A stretch of DNA of 54,961 nt from an uncultured Methanobrevibacter sp. GTDB lineage: Archaea; Methanobacteriota; Methanobacteria; Methanobacteriales; Methanobacteriaceae. A model generated the notes under the pieces. That model worked only from the letters and a program-made list of their open reading frames with translations, did not search any database and was not told where the DNA came from. Below, piece by piece: positions 1-7,763 of the stretch (position 1 is its first letter; each line of letters begins with the position of its first letter). The DNA lies in the NCBI RefSeq assembly GCF_902788255.1, contig NZ_CADAJR010000002.1, forward strand, positions 1 to 54,961, in the 5' to 3' direction. The translations under genes and the position numbers were made by a program.

Positions 1-638
1 ACAGGAAAGAATTGTGCTCAATGCTTAAAATTGCGGTTCCATCTGTTCTTCAGCAGTCCACAGTGTCAATTGGCATGATGATAGTACAGGCAGTTGTCAA
101 TCCTTTCGGTACACAGGCACTTGCAGGTTATGCTGCGACAATGAGAGTAGAAAATGTTTTTTCGTTGATATTTGTATCAATCGGTAATGCAGTTTCACCA
201 TATGTTTCCCAGAATCTGGGTGCAAAGAAAATTGAACGTATCAAAAAAGGATATCATGCGGCACTTGTGTTAGATATATGTTTTGCAATTCTTGCATTTA
301 TAATCATTGAAACACTGCACACTCAGATTTCCTCATTGTTTCTGGGTAAAGATGGAACTGCCCTGGCATATCAGGTATCAGGTGATTACATGAAATGGAT
401 TGGATATTTCTTTATTTTTATGGGGATTAAAATGGCAACAGATGGAGTGCTTCGTGGACTTGGAATCATGCGTCCATTTCTTGTTGCTAATATGGTAAAT
501 CTTGCTATTAGATTGACAGTTGCTTTGATTTTTGCACCGCGTTTTGGTATTGCATTTGTCTGGCTTGCTGTACCAGCCGGCTGGCTTGCAAATTTTTTGA
601 TTTCATATGTGGCACTCAGAAAATCGTGGCCGGAATAA
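1..638 (+). CDS. MATE family multidrug/Na+ efflux transporter, C-terminal part (cut by window edge)
   Basis: The reading frame is open from the first bases of the window, so this is the C-terminal part (about 210 residues) of a longer protein. It is hydrophobic, with several membrane helices, and has the MATE C-half pattern: a region around TQALAGYAATMRVEN, then SIGNAVSPYVSQNLGAKK, then DGVLRGLGIMRP. MATE proteins export drugs or metabolites using H+ or Na+ gradients. The TTG at position 12 is probably internal, because the frame continues upstream of it. The substrate cannot be told from sequence. It differs from the second, complete MATE protein at 22259-23629. Confidence 0.85.
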   Translation, partial: RKELCSMLKIAVPSVLQQSTVSIGMMIVQAVVNPFGTQALAGYAATMRVENVFSLIFVSIGNAVSPYVSQNLGAKKIERIKKGYHAALVLDICFAILAFIIIETLHTQISSLFLGKDGTALAYQVSGDYMKWIGYFFIFMGIKMATDGVLRGLGIMRPFLVANMVNLAIRLTVALIFAPRFGIAFVWLAVPAGWLANFLISYVALRKSWPE

Positions 639-706
639 AACTTTTAAAGCAGGATTGCATTCAATTAAATTAAAGCCACAATAGCTATATTTTAATCATG
701 TTATGT

Positions 707-720
707 GTTAATATATTAAC
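707..720. promoter_or_regulatory. perfect 14-bp palindrome between MATE and HAD genes
   Basis: GTTAATATATTAAC is a perfect inverted repeat just upstream of the HAD gene and after the MATE gene. It lies in a TATA-like AT-rich stretch, so it may be an operator or only low-complexity sequence. The regulator is unknown. Confidence 0.3.
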
Positions 721-755
721 ATAAAATATTTAAGTTAAATATATCAGGAGAAACA

Positions 756-1282
756 ATGAAAATATATATAGATTTTGATGATGTAATATGTGAGACTGCA
801 AAATATTTTACGAAAATTGCTAAAGAACTGTTCGGAATTGATGTGCCTTACAGGCAGGTCCAGTTTTTTAATCTTCAGAAATCATTTGATTTAAGCGATG
901 ATCAGTATGATAAATTAATGGAAGCGGGACATCTGCAGGGCATGAGGTTTTTATTATTACAGGAAGACCTTTTAATTCGTATGAGCCATCCAGAAAATGG
1001 CTGGACGAACATCATCTGGAGAGAGTGCCTTTGTTTTGTGTCGATAAATATGGCCGTGAAATATTCGAGCATGAATATGAATATAATATGACGTTAGAAC
1101 AGCTTTACAGCATGACATTTGATTTTGCAATAGAGGATTCGCCATCTGCTTTTGAACATGTTTTGCATTTTCATAATTGTAAGGTTGCTGTATTTGACCG
1201 TCCGTGGAACAGGCAGGCAGAATTTCCTAATGACAATTTTGTAAGATGCAAAAACTGGAATCAGATAGATAAGGTATTTTAG
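756..1282 (+). pseudogene. 5'(3')-deoxyribonucleotidase-like HAD protein, internally deleted and frameshifted
   Basis: The N-terminus (MKIYIDFDDVICETA) has the HAD nucleophile motif DxDD. The C-terminal half is readable in another frame: FIITGRPF, then SRKWLDEHHLERVPLFC, then FDFAIEDSPSAFEH with the HAD motif-IV acidic residues, then YDRPWN-like FDRPWNRQAEFPN. The frames change near 935-950. There the text jumps from EAGH almost straight to HEVFIITGRP, so the stretch between domain halves appears to be missing as well as out of frame. The first frame runs on to a false end at 1091. An intact protein of this family dephosphorylates deoxynucleotides. An SD-like AGGAGA precedes the ATG. The gene is probably non-functional unless the lesion is an assembly error. 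Confidence 0.75.
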
Positions 1283-1305
1283 GAATATGCCGGAAATGTC
1301 GGATA

Positions 1306-2199
1306 AATAATGATTTATTATCCAGCCAATCTGATTCTGAAAGTTTAAATGTGCCGGAATCAGGGTATCCGAAATTATCAGAGCCTTGTCAGCCTCCTCC
1401 AATGGTTGTTGAAGGTAATAATTTTGTAGTAGTGAATAAATACTGGGAAGGTAATTATTCAGGAAATATTGAAGAAATTGAAATCCAATTATTAAAAAAA
1501 TTAAATCCAACATATGACCCAGTTCCACCTGTACCGTCTCCATGTCCTCCAAAATGGAAAGCTTCTCCTGATGATTTGGAACCTGATAGTAACGGAGAAA
1601 GTTACGATTCAAATTTATTGTCAGGTTCTATTGGAGATATAGTTATTTTGCCTGATGAAAATGGTGTTTTAACTGCTTATACCATTGTTCAAACTGTTAA
1701 AATTACTAAAGTAAATGGTTGGAAATATATTTTCAGAAACTTAACATTTGATTCCGCTTCATTAATTTCTGATAAGTGGAATTTAGGGGATACTGGTGAG
1801 TACGTTATTCGTGAAATTAATATTCCTGTAAATGTGGGAGTTGTTTCTTCAACATTTGTTAAGTACTTTACCTGTCCTGTTGATGGTGGGTTGAAGGTAT
1901 TCTGGAATTTAACAAACAGAATCATTGAAAACAAAACTAATGAAACAACAAACAACACAAATGAAACCAATGAAGTAAAAAATGAAACAAATAAAACCGA
2001 AACATTTGAAGATGTACCGGTTTATTCCAATCGTTCAAGAGGACCTGAACCTTCTGAAACTCCTGAAAAATCACAAAAAGAAAGTACAGAAAAGAATGTT
2101 AATAAAAATGTGGACGTAAGTAACGCTACTGGAAATCCATTATTCATATTATTAATTGTTTTAGCACTTTTAATAGCTCCAGTATTGCGTAAAAAATAA
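1306..2199 (+). pseudogene. A1: Cna_B-type surface protein, 5'-truncated (signal peptide missing)
   Basis: This is the first of three paralogous A genes. It shares with A2 and A3 the strand NKYWEGNYSGNIEEIEIQLL, a short Pro-rich linker, GDIVILPDENG, the WNLTNR strand, a stalk of N-x-T sequons and the C-terminal anchor ATGNPLFILL...RKK. Similarity to A3 begins abruptly near 1306 (NNDLLSSQSDSES). The signal peptide and promoter seen in A2 and A3 are absent. The longest ORF would begin at GTG 1351, which has no ribosome binding site. The Cna_B triad Lys, Glu and Asn is still present, so the damage is limited to the 5' end. It is followed 25 bp later by B1. It is most likely a deletion remnant joined to the damaged HAD gene. 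Confidence 0.7.
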
Positions 2200-2224
2200 T
2201 TAAATAGTAAATATGGTGATTTAA

Positions 2225-3877
2225 ATGATTAAAAGATTAATGATTGTCAGTATGATACTACTGACTATTTTATCCATTACCGCTGTAAGTGCAGCGGAAA
2301 ACATGACAGACACGAGTCTTGAAATTAATGAAGTAGATGAAGAAATCAATGTTGAAAATGAAATTAGTGAAATGGACGAATCAGTTGATGGGAATAATGT
2401 TTTGAGTAGTGAAAATTCAGAAAGTGAAGTAAAAGAGTCAATAGAAGACAAAGTTGTTTTTTACCAATTCTCCGATTTAGACTATTATTATGATGAGATT
2501 ATATCTATTGATGATCTTTATGTTGAAGAGGGTAATGTTAGCATTGTCATTGAAGATGAAGAAGTGTACAATAAGCCGATTTCAAAATATACTTCTATTT
2601 ATCCAAGAGATTTTTCAAAATTATTCATTGGCATTCATAATGTAACATTTTCATATACTGGTGGTAATTATTATGCCCCATTTACTAATACATTTACTGC
2701 AGAGTTCACTCATGGTTTTGGTGTAAATAGTGGATTTAACTATGATATTAATGAGTATGTAATTGAATTATTATTACCTGATTTTGCAACAGGTGTGGTT
2801 AAGATTGATATTAACGATAAATTCTATGCAAATGTGGATTATAATAGCAAAAAATTCTATATACCAATGGATTACTTTAGATTAGGCAGTAATAATATTG
2901 TTTTTACGTATCAGCCAAACCCAAATTATTCAAAATCTATTACTCGATCTTTTTACCTTAATCCGGTCTTTAAAACTCCTGATTATTTCATAATTGGGGA
3001 TGAAGAGGCATATGTTTCAGTACTTGTTCCAAAAAATGAATCCGGTCTATTTGTTGTATATTGGACGTATGGGGAGTCCTCTTATGAATTAGACCCTCAG
3101 CATGAATTCCAACAGATAATTCCTGTTGAAAACGGTATTGCTAAAGTTAAGCTTCCTAAATTGTGTGATATTTCCGATGAGTTCAGTATTGAGTTTATCG
3201 GTAATGCCAGTGATTATACATACTTTACTGTTGAGTATGTTGAACATAATAATGCATTCCAGGCTTTTATAAATAAAGAAACTATTAAAAAAGGTGATGA
3301 GGCTATAATTCAAGTATTTACTAATTACACTGAATCCGACTCTTATTTCAATCTTTTCATTGATGGCAAACAGATTTTAGATACTCATAAACTAACTAAT
3401 GGGTTAAATTTTATAATGCCTAAATTAGAGGTTGGAACACACCAGGTCGTAATTAAATCAGTTCGTAAATCATGGTATGAGCCATCCCCTATTCATTTCT
3501 ATAAAATGTTTAATATTACTGTTGAAGATAAAGTAATTGATAATAGTTCTGTTAAGGAGGATAAATCTCCAGGTAAGATTCCTAATAAAGTACAGAATAA
3601 AGTATCTTTAAAACTTAAGTCCGTTAAAGTTAAAAAATCAGCTAAAAAACTTGTGATTACTGCAACTTTAAAAATCAACGGTAAATTGGCTAAATCAAAG
3701 AAAGTTATTTTCAAATTCAATGGAAAAACTTATAAGATTAAAACCAATTCTAAAGGTATTGCCAAATTAAAAATCAAAAAATCCATTCTTAAAAAGCTTA
3801 AGGCTGGAAAGAAAGTAAAATACCAAGTTTCTTATGGAAAAAATACTGTTAAAAAAACTGCAACTATTAAAAAATAG
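2225..3877 (+). CDS. B1: secreted adhesin-like protein with Lys-rich Ig-like C-terminal domain
   Basis: 550 residues. A Sec signal peptide (residues 1-23, ending VSAAE) is followed by an acidic low-complexity segment (about 24-75). Then come several beta-rich repeats of roughly 100 residues with GIHNVTFSY and GSNNIVFTY type motifs. The last about 90 residues form a strongly basic Ig-like domain (KKSAKKLVITATLKING, then KVKYQVSYGK). There is no C-terminal membrane helix, so it is either released or held by the basic domain on the cell wall. It pairs with A1 (25 bp gap) exactly as B3 pairs with A3. The SD GGTGAT lies 4 bp before the ATG. Ligand unknown. Confidence 0.85.
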   Translation: MIKRLMIVSMILLTILSITAVSAAENMTDTSLEINEVDEEINVENEISEMDESVDGNNVLSSENSESEVKESIEDKVVFYQFSDLDYYYDEIISIDDLYVEEGNVSIVIEDEEVYNKPISKYTSIYPRDFSKLFIGIHNVTFSYTGGNYYAPFTNTFTAEFTHGFGVNSGFNYDINEYVIELLLPDFATGVVKIDINDKFYANVDYNSKKFYIPMDYFRLGSNNIVFTYQPNPNYSKSITRSFYLNPVFKTPDYFIIGDEEAYVSVLVPKNESGLFVVYWTYGESSYELDPQHEFQQIIPVENGIAKVKLPKLCDISDEFSIEFIGNASDYTYFTVEYVEHNNAFQAFINKETIKKGDEAIIQVFTNYTESDSYFNLFIDGKQILDTHKLTNGLNFIMPKLEVGTHQVVIKSVRKSWYEPSPIHFYKMFNITVEDKVIDNSSVKEDKSPGKIPNKVQNKVSLKLKSVKVKKSAKKLVITATLKINGKLAKSKKVIFKFNGKTYKIKTNSKGIAKLKIKKSILKKLKAGKKVKYQVSYGKNTVKKTATIKK

Positions 3878-3895
3878 ATGTTAAACTCATCTATT
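3873..3895 (+). terminator. hairpin terminator after B1
   Basis: AATAGATG pairs with CATCTATT (8-bp stem, 7-nt loop), overlaps the B1 stop codon and is followed by a T-rich run. Confidence 0.65.
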
Positions 3896-4383
3896 TACTT
3901 TTCTTTTTTTTGTTCATCATAATCTATTATGCATTGTTTAATATATAATTAGTTAAGAATCATGTTTTTTTAGTGTTAATATAAATTTGCTGATGAAGAA
4001 TTTGTTTAGTGAAAAATATTTTTTTTAATTTGTTGGATATTTTTCATTTTTTTTATTATAACTTTTCTTATTTGTGAACTCTTTCCACTTAACTTTGTTA
4101 TATTTGAATTATTTCAAATATACAATTCGATAATTTTTTTTAAAATTAATTTTCAGTTTAATTAAAAATATAAATTTTTTATTAATTTGTATAATATTTT
4201 AATAATCTTTATATACTATTAAACTAATACTATTATTACTGATATAAGATGATTAAATAAATTATAAAAATCTTTTTTTGCTCTGTAGTAAGGGGATATA
4301 ATCAACGATTAGTGATTTTTATAAACATTGCTCAATTCTATTTTTATATTTACTTCGAATCATCAAATTAGTATAATTAAATA
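3896..4383. other. AT-rich intergenic region upstream of A2
   Basis: There is no ORF or RNA gene that I can support in this gap. It holds the B1 terminator tail, a 120-bp block shared with the region upstream of A3 (see repeat entries) and a TATA-like CTTTATATA near 4207-4215. If that is the promoter, the A2 mRNA would have a long leader of about 150 nt. Confidence 0.6.
4091..4215 (+). repeat. duplicated upstream block, copy 1 (before A2)
   Basis: It starts with AACTTTGTTATATTTGAAT, continues through a poly-T/A stretch to TTTTTTATTAATTTGTATA and ends at a TATA-like element. The same order of elements recurs at 7504-7630 before A3, showing that the promoter region was duplicated together with the cassette. 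Confidence 0.65.
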
Positions 4384-4395
4384 ATGGTGATTAAA

Positions 4396-5553
4396 TTGAA
4401 AAAAATAATTCTTACGGCATTATTTGTTGTATTATTCATTTTTTCCATTTCTTCAGTTTCATCCGTCGATATGGATAATGAAAATATAATTGCTGCTAGG
4501 CATGAATCATTTGATTTATCCGAAGTAAGTGAAGAGACGCATATAGCTTCAAATGAAGCTTTGAGTGATAAAAATTTAGCAAGTGATGATGATTTATTTT
4601 CCGACCAGGATGAATCATCGATTTTAACTGGACCTAAAGTTAAAGGAGATGTTGATGTAAGTCTTCCTAAAGGGGACGATGATATTGGAGGACTTGATGT
4701 AGATATTAAAGGACCTAAAGTAGATATTGATGTTCCTGATGTGGATGTTGAAGGGCCTGATTGGAATTCATCAAGTGACCAACTTATTGTGAAAAAAATA
4801 TGGGAAGGTAATTATTCAGGAGATATTGAAGAAATTGAAATACAATTGTTAGTGATTTTAGGTTTTGGGCCAAAAATTTATGGGGATGTTGATGTTAGTC
4901 TTCCTAAAGGTGATTTCCAATTTCAACAACAGGCAACTTTTAATGATTATACAAATCAGGGTCTTTCATCTGATAAAAGCAGTGAAGTTGTTATTTTAAG
5001 CAATGGTGAAGGTGTTTTAACTTCGTATAGTGTTGTTGAAACAGTTAAACTCACAAAAAATAATAACTGGACACATGTTTTTAATGTAAGTTATTCAGCG
5101 TATAAAGACAGTAGTGGAGAGTGGGTTTTGTCTAATTCTAATATGTATATGATCAATGAAATCACTCCTAACAATACAATATTGGTTTCATCAAAACTTG
5201 TTAAATACATTGTTTCTCCTGATGAGAAAATTACGGCTTTTTGGAATTTAACAAATAGGGTTATCCCAAATGAAACTAATAACGAAACAACAAATAAGAC
5301 CCCAGAAACCAATCAAACAGTCAATGAAACAGAATCATTTAATGAAACAGAAGAAGATGAATTTGAATTTGTAGAACCTGGATTTGGAAAAGGACCTGGA
5401 TCTTCTAATGAGACTCCTTCTGGATCAACTGAAGATTCATCAAGTACTGTAAGTAAAGAAAATGTTGGCAAAACTGCGACAGGAAATCCAATATTTGTAC
5501 TATTAATCGTTCTTTTTTCAATGATTCTTGTTCCAACATTGCGCAAAAAATAA
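4396..5553 (+). CDS. A2: Cna_B-type surface protein carrying an AHNAK-like segment
   Basis: I place the start at TTG 4396: a GGTGAT ribosome binding site lies 3 bp upstream and the protein then begins like A3 (MKKIIL). An in-frame ATG at 4384 has no such site. This gives 385 residues: signal peptide 1-24; acidic segment 25-75; AHNAK-like segment 79-123; Cna_B first strand (VKKIWEGNYSGDIEEIEI); a second AHNAK-like block 158-173 inserted inside the Cna_B domain; then the NNWTHVFNVS, YMINEITPN and WNLTNR strands; a stalk rich in N-x-T sequons; and the anchor TGNPIFVLLIVLF...RKK. Lys, Glu and Asn of a Cna_B isopeptide bond are present. It is predicted to be exported, glycosylated and membrane-anchored. 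Partner or ligand unknown. Confidence 0.85.
   Translation: MKKIILTALFVVLFIFSISSVSSVDMDNENIIAARHESFDLSEVSEETHIASNEALSDKNLASDDDLFSDQDESSILTGPKVKGDVDVSLPKGDDDIGGLDVDIKGPKVDIDVPDVDVEGPDWNSSSDQLIVKKIWEGNYSGDIEEIEIQLLVILGFGPKIYGDVDVSLPKGDFQFQQQATFNDYTNQGLSSDKSSEVVILSNGEGVLTSYSVVETVKLTKNNNWTHVFNVSYSAYKDSSGEWVLSNSNMYMINEITPNNTILVSSKLVKYIVSPDEKITAFWNLTNRVIPNETNNETTNKTPETNQTVNETESFNETEEDEFEFVEPGFGKGPGSSNETPSGSTEDSSSTVSKENVGKTATGNPIFVLLIVLFSMILVPTLRKK
4630..4764 (+). repeat. AHNAK-like coding segment, copy 1
   Basis: It encodes GPKVKGDVDVSLPK, a short acidic spacer, DIKGPKVDIDVPDVDV and EGPDW. As I recall it, the vertebrate AHNAK/desmoyokin repeat has the same words in the same order. A1 and A3 have nothing comparable here. 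The similarity is read by eye against remembered family sequence. Confidence 0.75.
4867..4914 (+). repeat. AHNAK-like coding segment, copy 2
   Basis: It encodes GPKIYGDVDVSLPKGD, a near copy of the start of the first segment. It replaces the Pro-rich linker found at this place in A1 and A3. It falls between two strands of the Cna_B domain. Confidence 0.7.
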
Positions 5554-5570
5554 TTAGATAATTAAATATG

Positions 5571-5598
5571 AAATAGTGAGATACCTTTCTTACTATTT
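5571..5598 (+). terminator. hairpin terminator between A2 and B2
   Basis: AAATAGTGAG pairs with CTTACTATTT (one G-U) around an 8-nt loop and is followed by TTTTTT. The other two A-B pairs have only 23-25 bp between the genes and no hairpin, so B2 probably has its own promoter or is attenuated. Confidence 0.6.
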
Positions 5599-5650
5599 TT
5601 TATAATATTATTTAACAAATATATTATCATATACTCGAGTTGGGATATTC

Positions 5651-7402
5651 ATGTTAAAAAAATTAATCATTGTCATTATTGTTTTTATAGGCATTTTTTC
5701 TATAGCTACCATAAGTGCATCTGATAATATCACCTATTCAGATTTGGAAGTTTCAGATGTTAAAGAAGAGTTTTCTATTGAAAAAGTGGATGATTTTTCT
5801 TCATTGGATTCAAATGAAGAATCAGAATCAATAGACCCATATGTTGAGATATCTGATGAAGTTCTTATTGATGATTATGGTGGGTCTAAAATTGTTTATT
5901 TTTCTGATGTGTCACCTGAGGCCAGTGAAAATATTACGATGCTACTTGATGGAGAAAAAGTTTATTGCAATAAACTTGAGAGTTATCAATCTATTCTTCT
6001 TTTAGATTTGTCAAATCAGCCAAGTTATGGAATTCATAATATTACAATCTCTTCGCCAGGGGGTTTTTATCAGCCATTCAATAAAACATTCATGGTAAAC
6101 TTCACTTATCCTTTTGAAGTTTATAGATTATATGGTGAAGATATAGATAAATTTAACTTTGAAGTATACATGCCGTCAGACAATACAAAAATGATTAATT
6201 TAACATTGAACAATAAATTTTATGGCATCGTTAATTTGGATGAGAATTCTTGCTTTAAAATAGATATCAATGATTTGAAATTAGGGGATAATATTCTTGT
6301 TGCCACTTATTCTGATTTGAATCGACCTAAAAAATCTGTTTCATGTATTTTTCAGGTATATCCTTTGTTTAACTTACCTGATGAATTAATATTTGATGAT
6401 TCACAAGCCAATGTGTCCGTTCGAGTACCGGTTAATGAATCAGGTATTTTTGAATTGTACAGTGTTGATGAAAATAATGAATTGGTGCTTATAAACTCCA
6501 CTAGCGCAGTAAATGGTTTCGCTTCTTTTAATTTGTCTAAAAGCTTCAATAAAACTAATTATTGTGTTAAACTCATTGCAAATGAAACTGATGAGATGTA
6601 CTTTTCACTTTATTTTGTCGAAAGCTCTGAGCTATTTGATGCAATTGTCCCGACTGAAGCCAATAATACTGCCGGTTTAACCATTCAACTGTTCAATTTA
6701 AACGATGATTATCTATGTTATTTTGATGTTCTTGTAGACAATCAGACTAAAATAAACTACAGATTTTTAAGCGGTGAATTGAATGTGACTGTTCCTGTTG
6801 AACCTGGGCTGCATGAAGTCATTATTCGTCCTTCATATTCCCTGGATATTTTTGCTCCTAGTTCATCTTTTGTCAGGGTATTCCAAGTCAATGTTGAGAA
6901 CACAACTGATGAAAGTTCCTCCGGTGGCAGTATTTGGGATGAAATTGAAAATGGACTTATAGATTTAAATGACTTGGGGGATGATGACAATCCGAATGGT
7001 AATGTGAATTCATCAACAAACGTAACCAATTCCACTTCTGAAACTGAAAATCATTCAAATTCAGATCCTCCTGCACAGGATATCAAAACCACTCCTGTAA
7101 AACCAACAGTTAAAACTGTTAAAAAAATATCTTTGAGCCTTAAATCTGTAAAAATTAGAAAATCTGCAAAAAAACTAATTTTAACAGCTACTTTGAAGAT
7201 AAATAATAAAAAAGCTAAAAATAAATTAGTTATTTTTAAATTCAAGGGTAAAACCTATAAGAAACGGACAAATAAATACGGAATAGCAAAATTAACAATA
7301 AAAAAGTCTGTTCTGAAAAGGCTTAAGGTGAAAAAGAAAGTTACCTATCAAGTGTCTTATGGTAAAAAAACTATAAAAAAGAGGGCTGTTGTCAAAAAAT
7401 AG
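5651..7402 (+). CDS. B2: secreted adhesin-like protein with Lys-rich Ig-like C-terminal domain
   Basis: 583 residues, paralogous to B1 and B3. Signal peptide 1-23 (ending TISAS), acidic segment, then beta-rich repeats with the shared motifs YGIHNITISSPGG and LGDNILVATYSD. Next is a Ser/Asn/Thr-rich linker with N-x-T/S sequons (about 430-480), then the basic C-terminal domain (KKSAKK, then KKKVTYQVSYGKK). There is no membrane anchor. It is separated from A2 by a terminator and a 97-bp gap, unlike the other pairs. It lacks the PEV repeat insertion seen in B3. Role inferred as a cell-surface adhesin partner of A2. Confidence 0.85.
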   Translation: MLKKLIIVIIVFIGIFSIATISASDNITYSDLEVSDVKEEFSIEKVDDFSSLDSNEESESIDPYVEISDEVLIDDYGGSKIVYFSDVSPEASENITMLLDGEKVYCNKLESYQSILLLDLSNQPSYGIHNITISSPGGFYQPFNKTFMVNFTYPFEVYRLYGEDIDKFNFEVYMPSDNTKMINLTLNNKFYGIVNLDENSCFKIDINDLKLGDNILVATYSDLNRPKKSVSCIFQVYPLFNLPDELIFDDSQANVSVRVPVNESGIFELYSVDENNELVLINSTSAVNGFASFNLSKSFNKTNYCVKLIANETDEMYFSLYFVESSELFDAIVPTEANNTAGLTIQLFNLNDDYLCYFDVLVDNQTKINYRFLSGELNVTVPVEPGLHEVIIRPSYSLDIFAPSSSFVRVFQVNVENTTDESSSGGSIWDEIENGLIDLNDLGDDDNPNGNVNSSTNVTNSTSETENHSNSDPPAQDIKTTPVKPTVKTVKKISLSLKSVKIRKSAKKLILTATLKINNKKAKNKLVIFKFKGKTYKKRTNKYGIAKLTIKKSVLKRLKVKKKVTYQVSYGKKTIKKRAVVKK

Positions 7403-7763
7403 CTTATTTTTTTTAATTCTCATAATTTTTTTCATAACTTCCATTTTATGAATATTATCTAAAATTTTAATTATAACATCGTTAATTCTGAATGATATCT
7501 ACATAACTTTGTTATATTTGAATATTGTCTATTATACAATATGATATATTTTTTTAAAATATATTTCCAATTTGTTTAAAAATTTTAAATTTTTATTAAT
7601 TTGTATACTTTTTCCCATACATTTATATATGAATAAAATAAAACTATATGTAATTATGTTATTGTAAAACATATACATAATTTTTAAAAAAATATTTATC
7701 AAAAATTTTTTTACAATATTTAATTGTTCAAATTTTTTTTTAAATAATGTAGGGGGATTTTTT
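7403..7763. other. AT-rich intergenic region upstream of A3
   Basis: No ORF or structured RNA is evident. It contains the second copy of the duplicated upstream block and a TATA-like ATTTATATAT at 7621-7630, followed by a long leader and a strong AGGGGGATT ribosome binding site before A3. Confidence 0.6.
7504..7630 (+). repeat. duplicated upstream block, copy 2 (before A3)
   Basis: AACTTTGTTATATTTGAAT, then a poly-T/A stretch, then TTTTTATTAATTTGTATA and a TATA-like element, matching 4091-4215 in order and spacing with many point differences. Confidence 0.65.

Noticed and set aside
1351-1353. GTG 1351 as a true start of A1
   Set aside because: There is no ribosome binding site or signal peptide, and similarity to A3 extends further upstream in the same frame.
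1094-1612. 172-codon open frame on the minus strand
   Set aside because: It lies opposite the HAD remnant and A1, has no family motifs or ribosome binding site, and is explained as a shadow of them.
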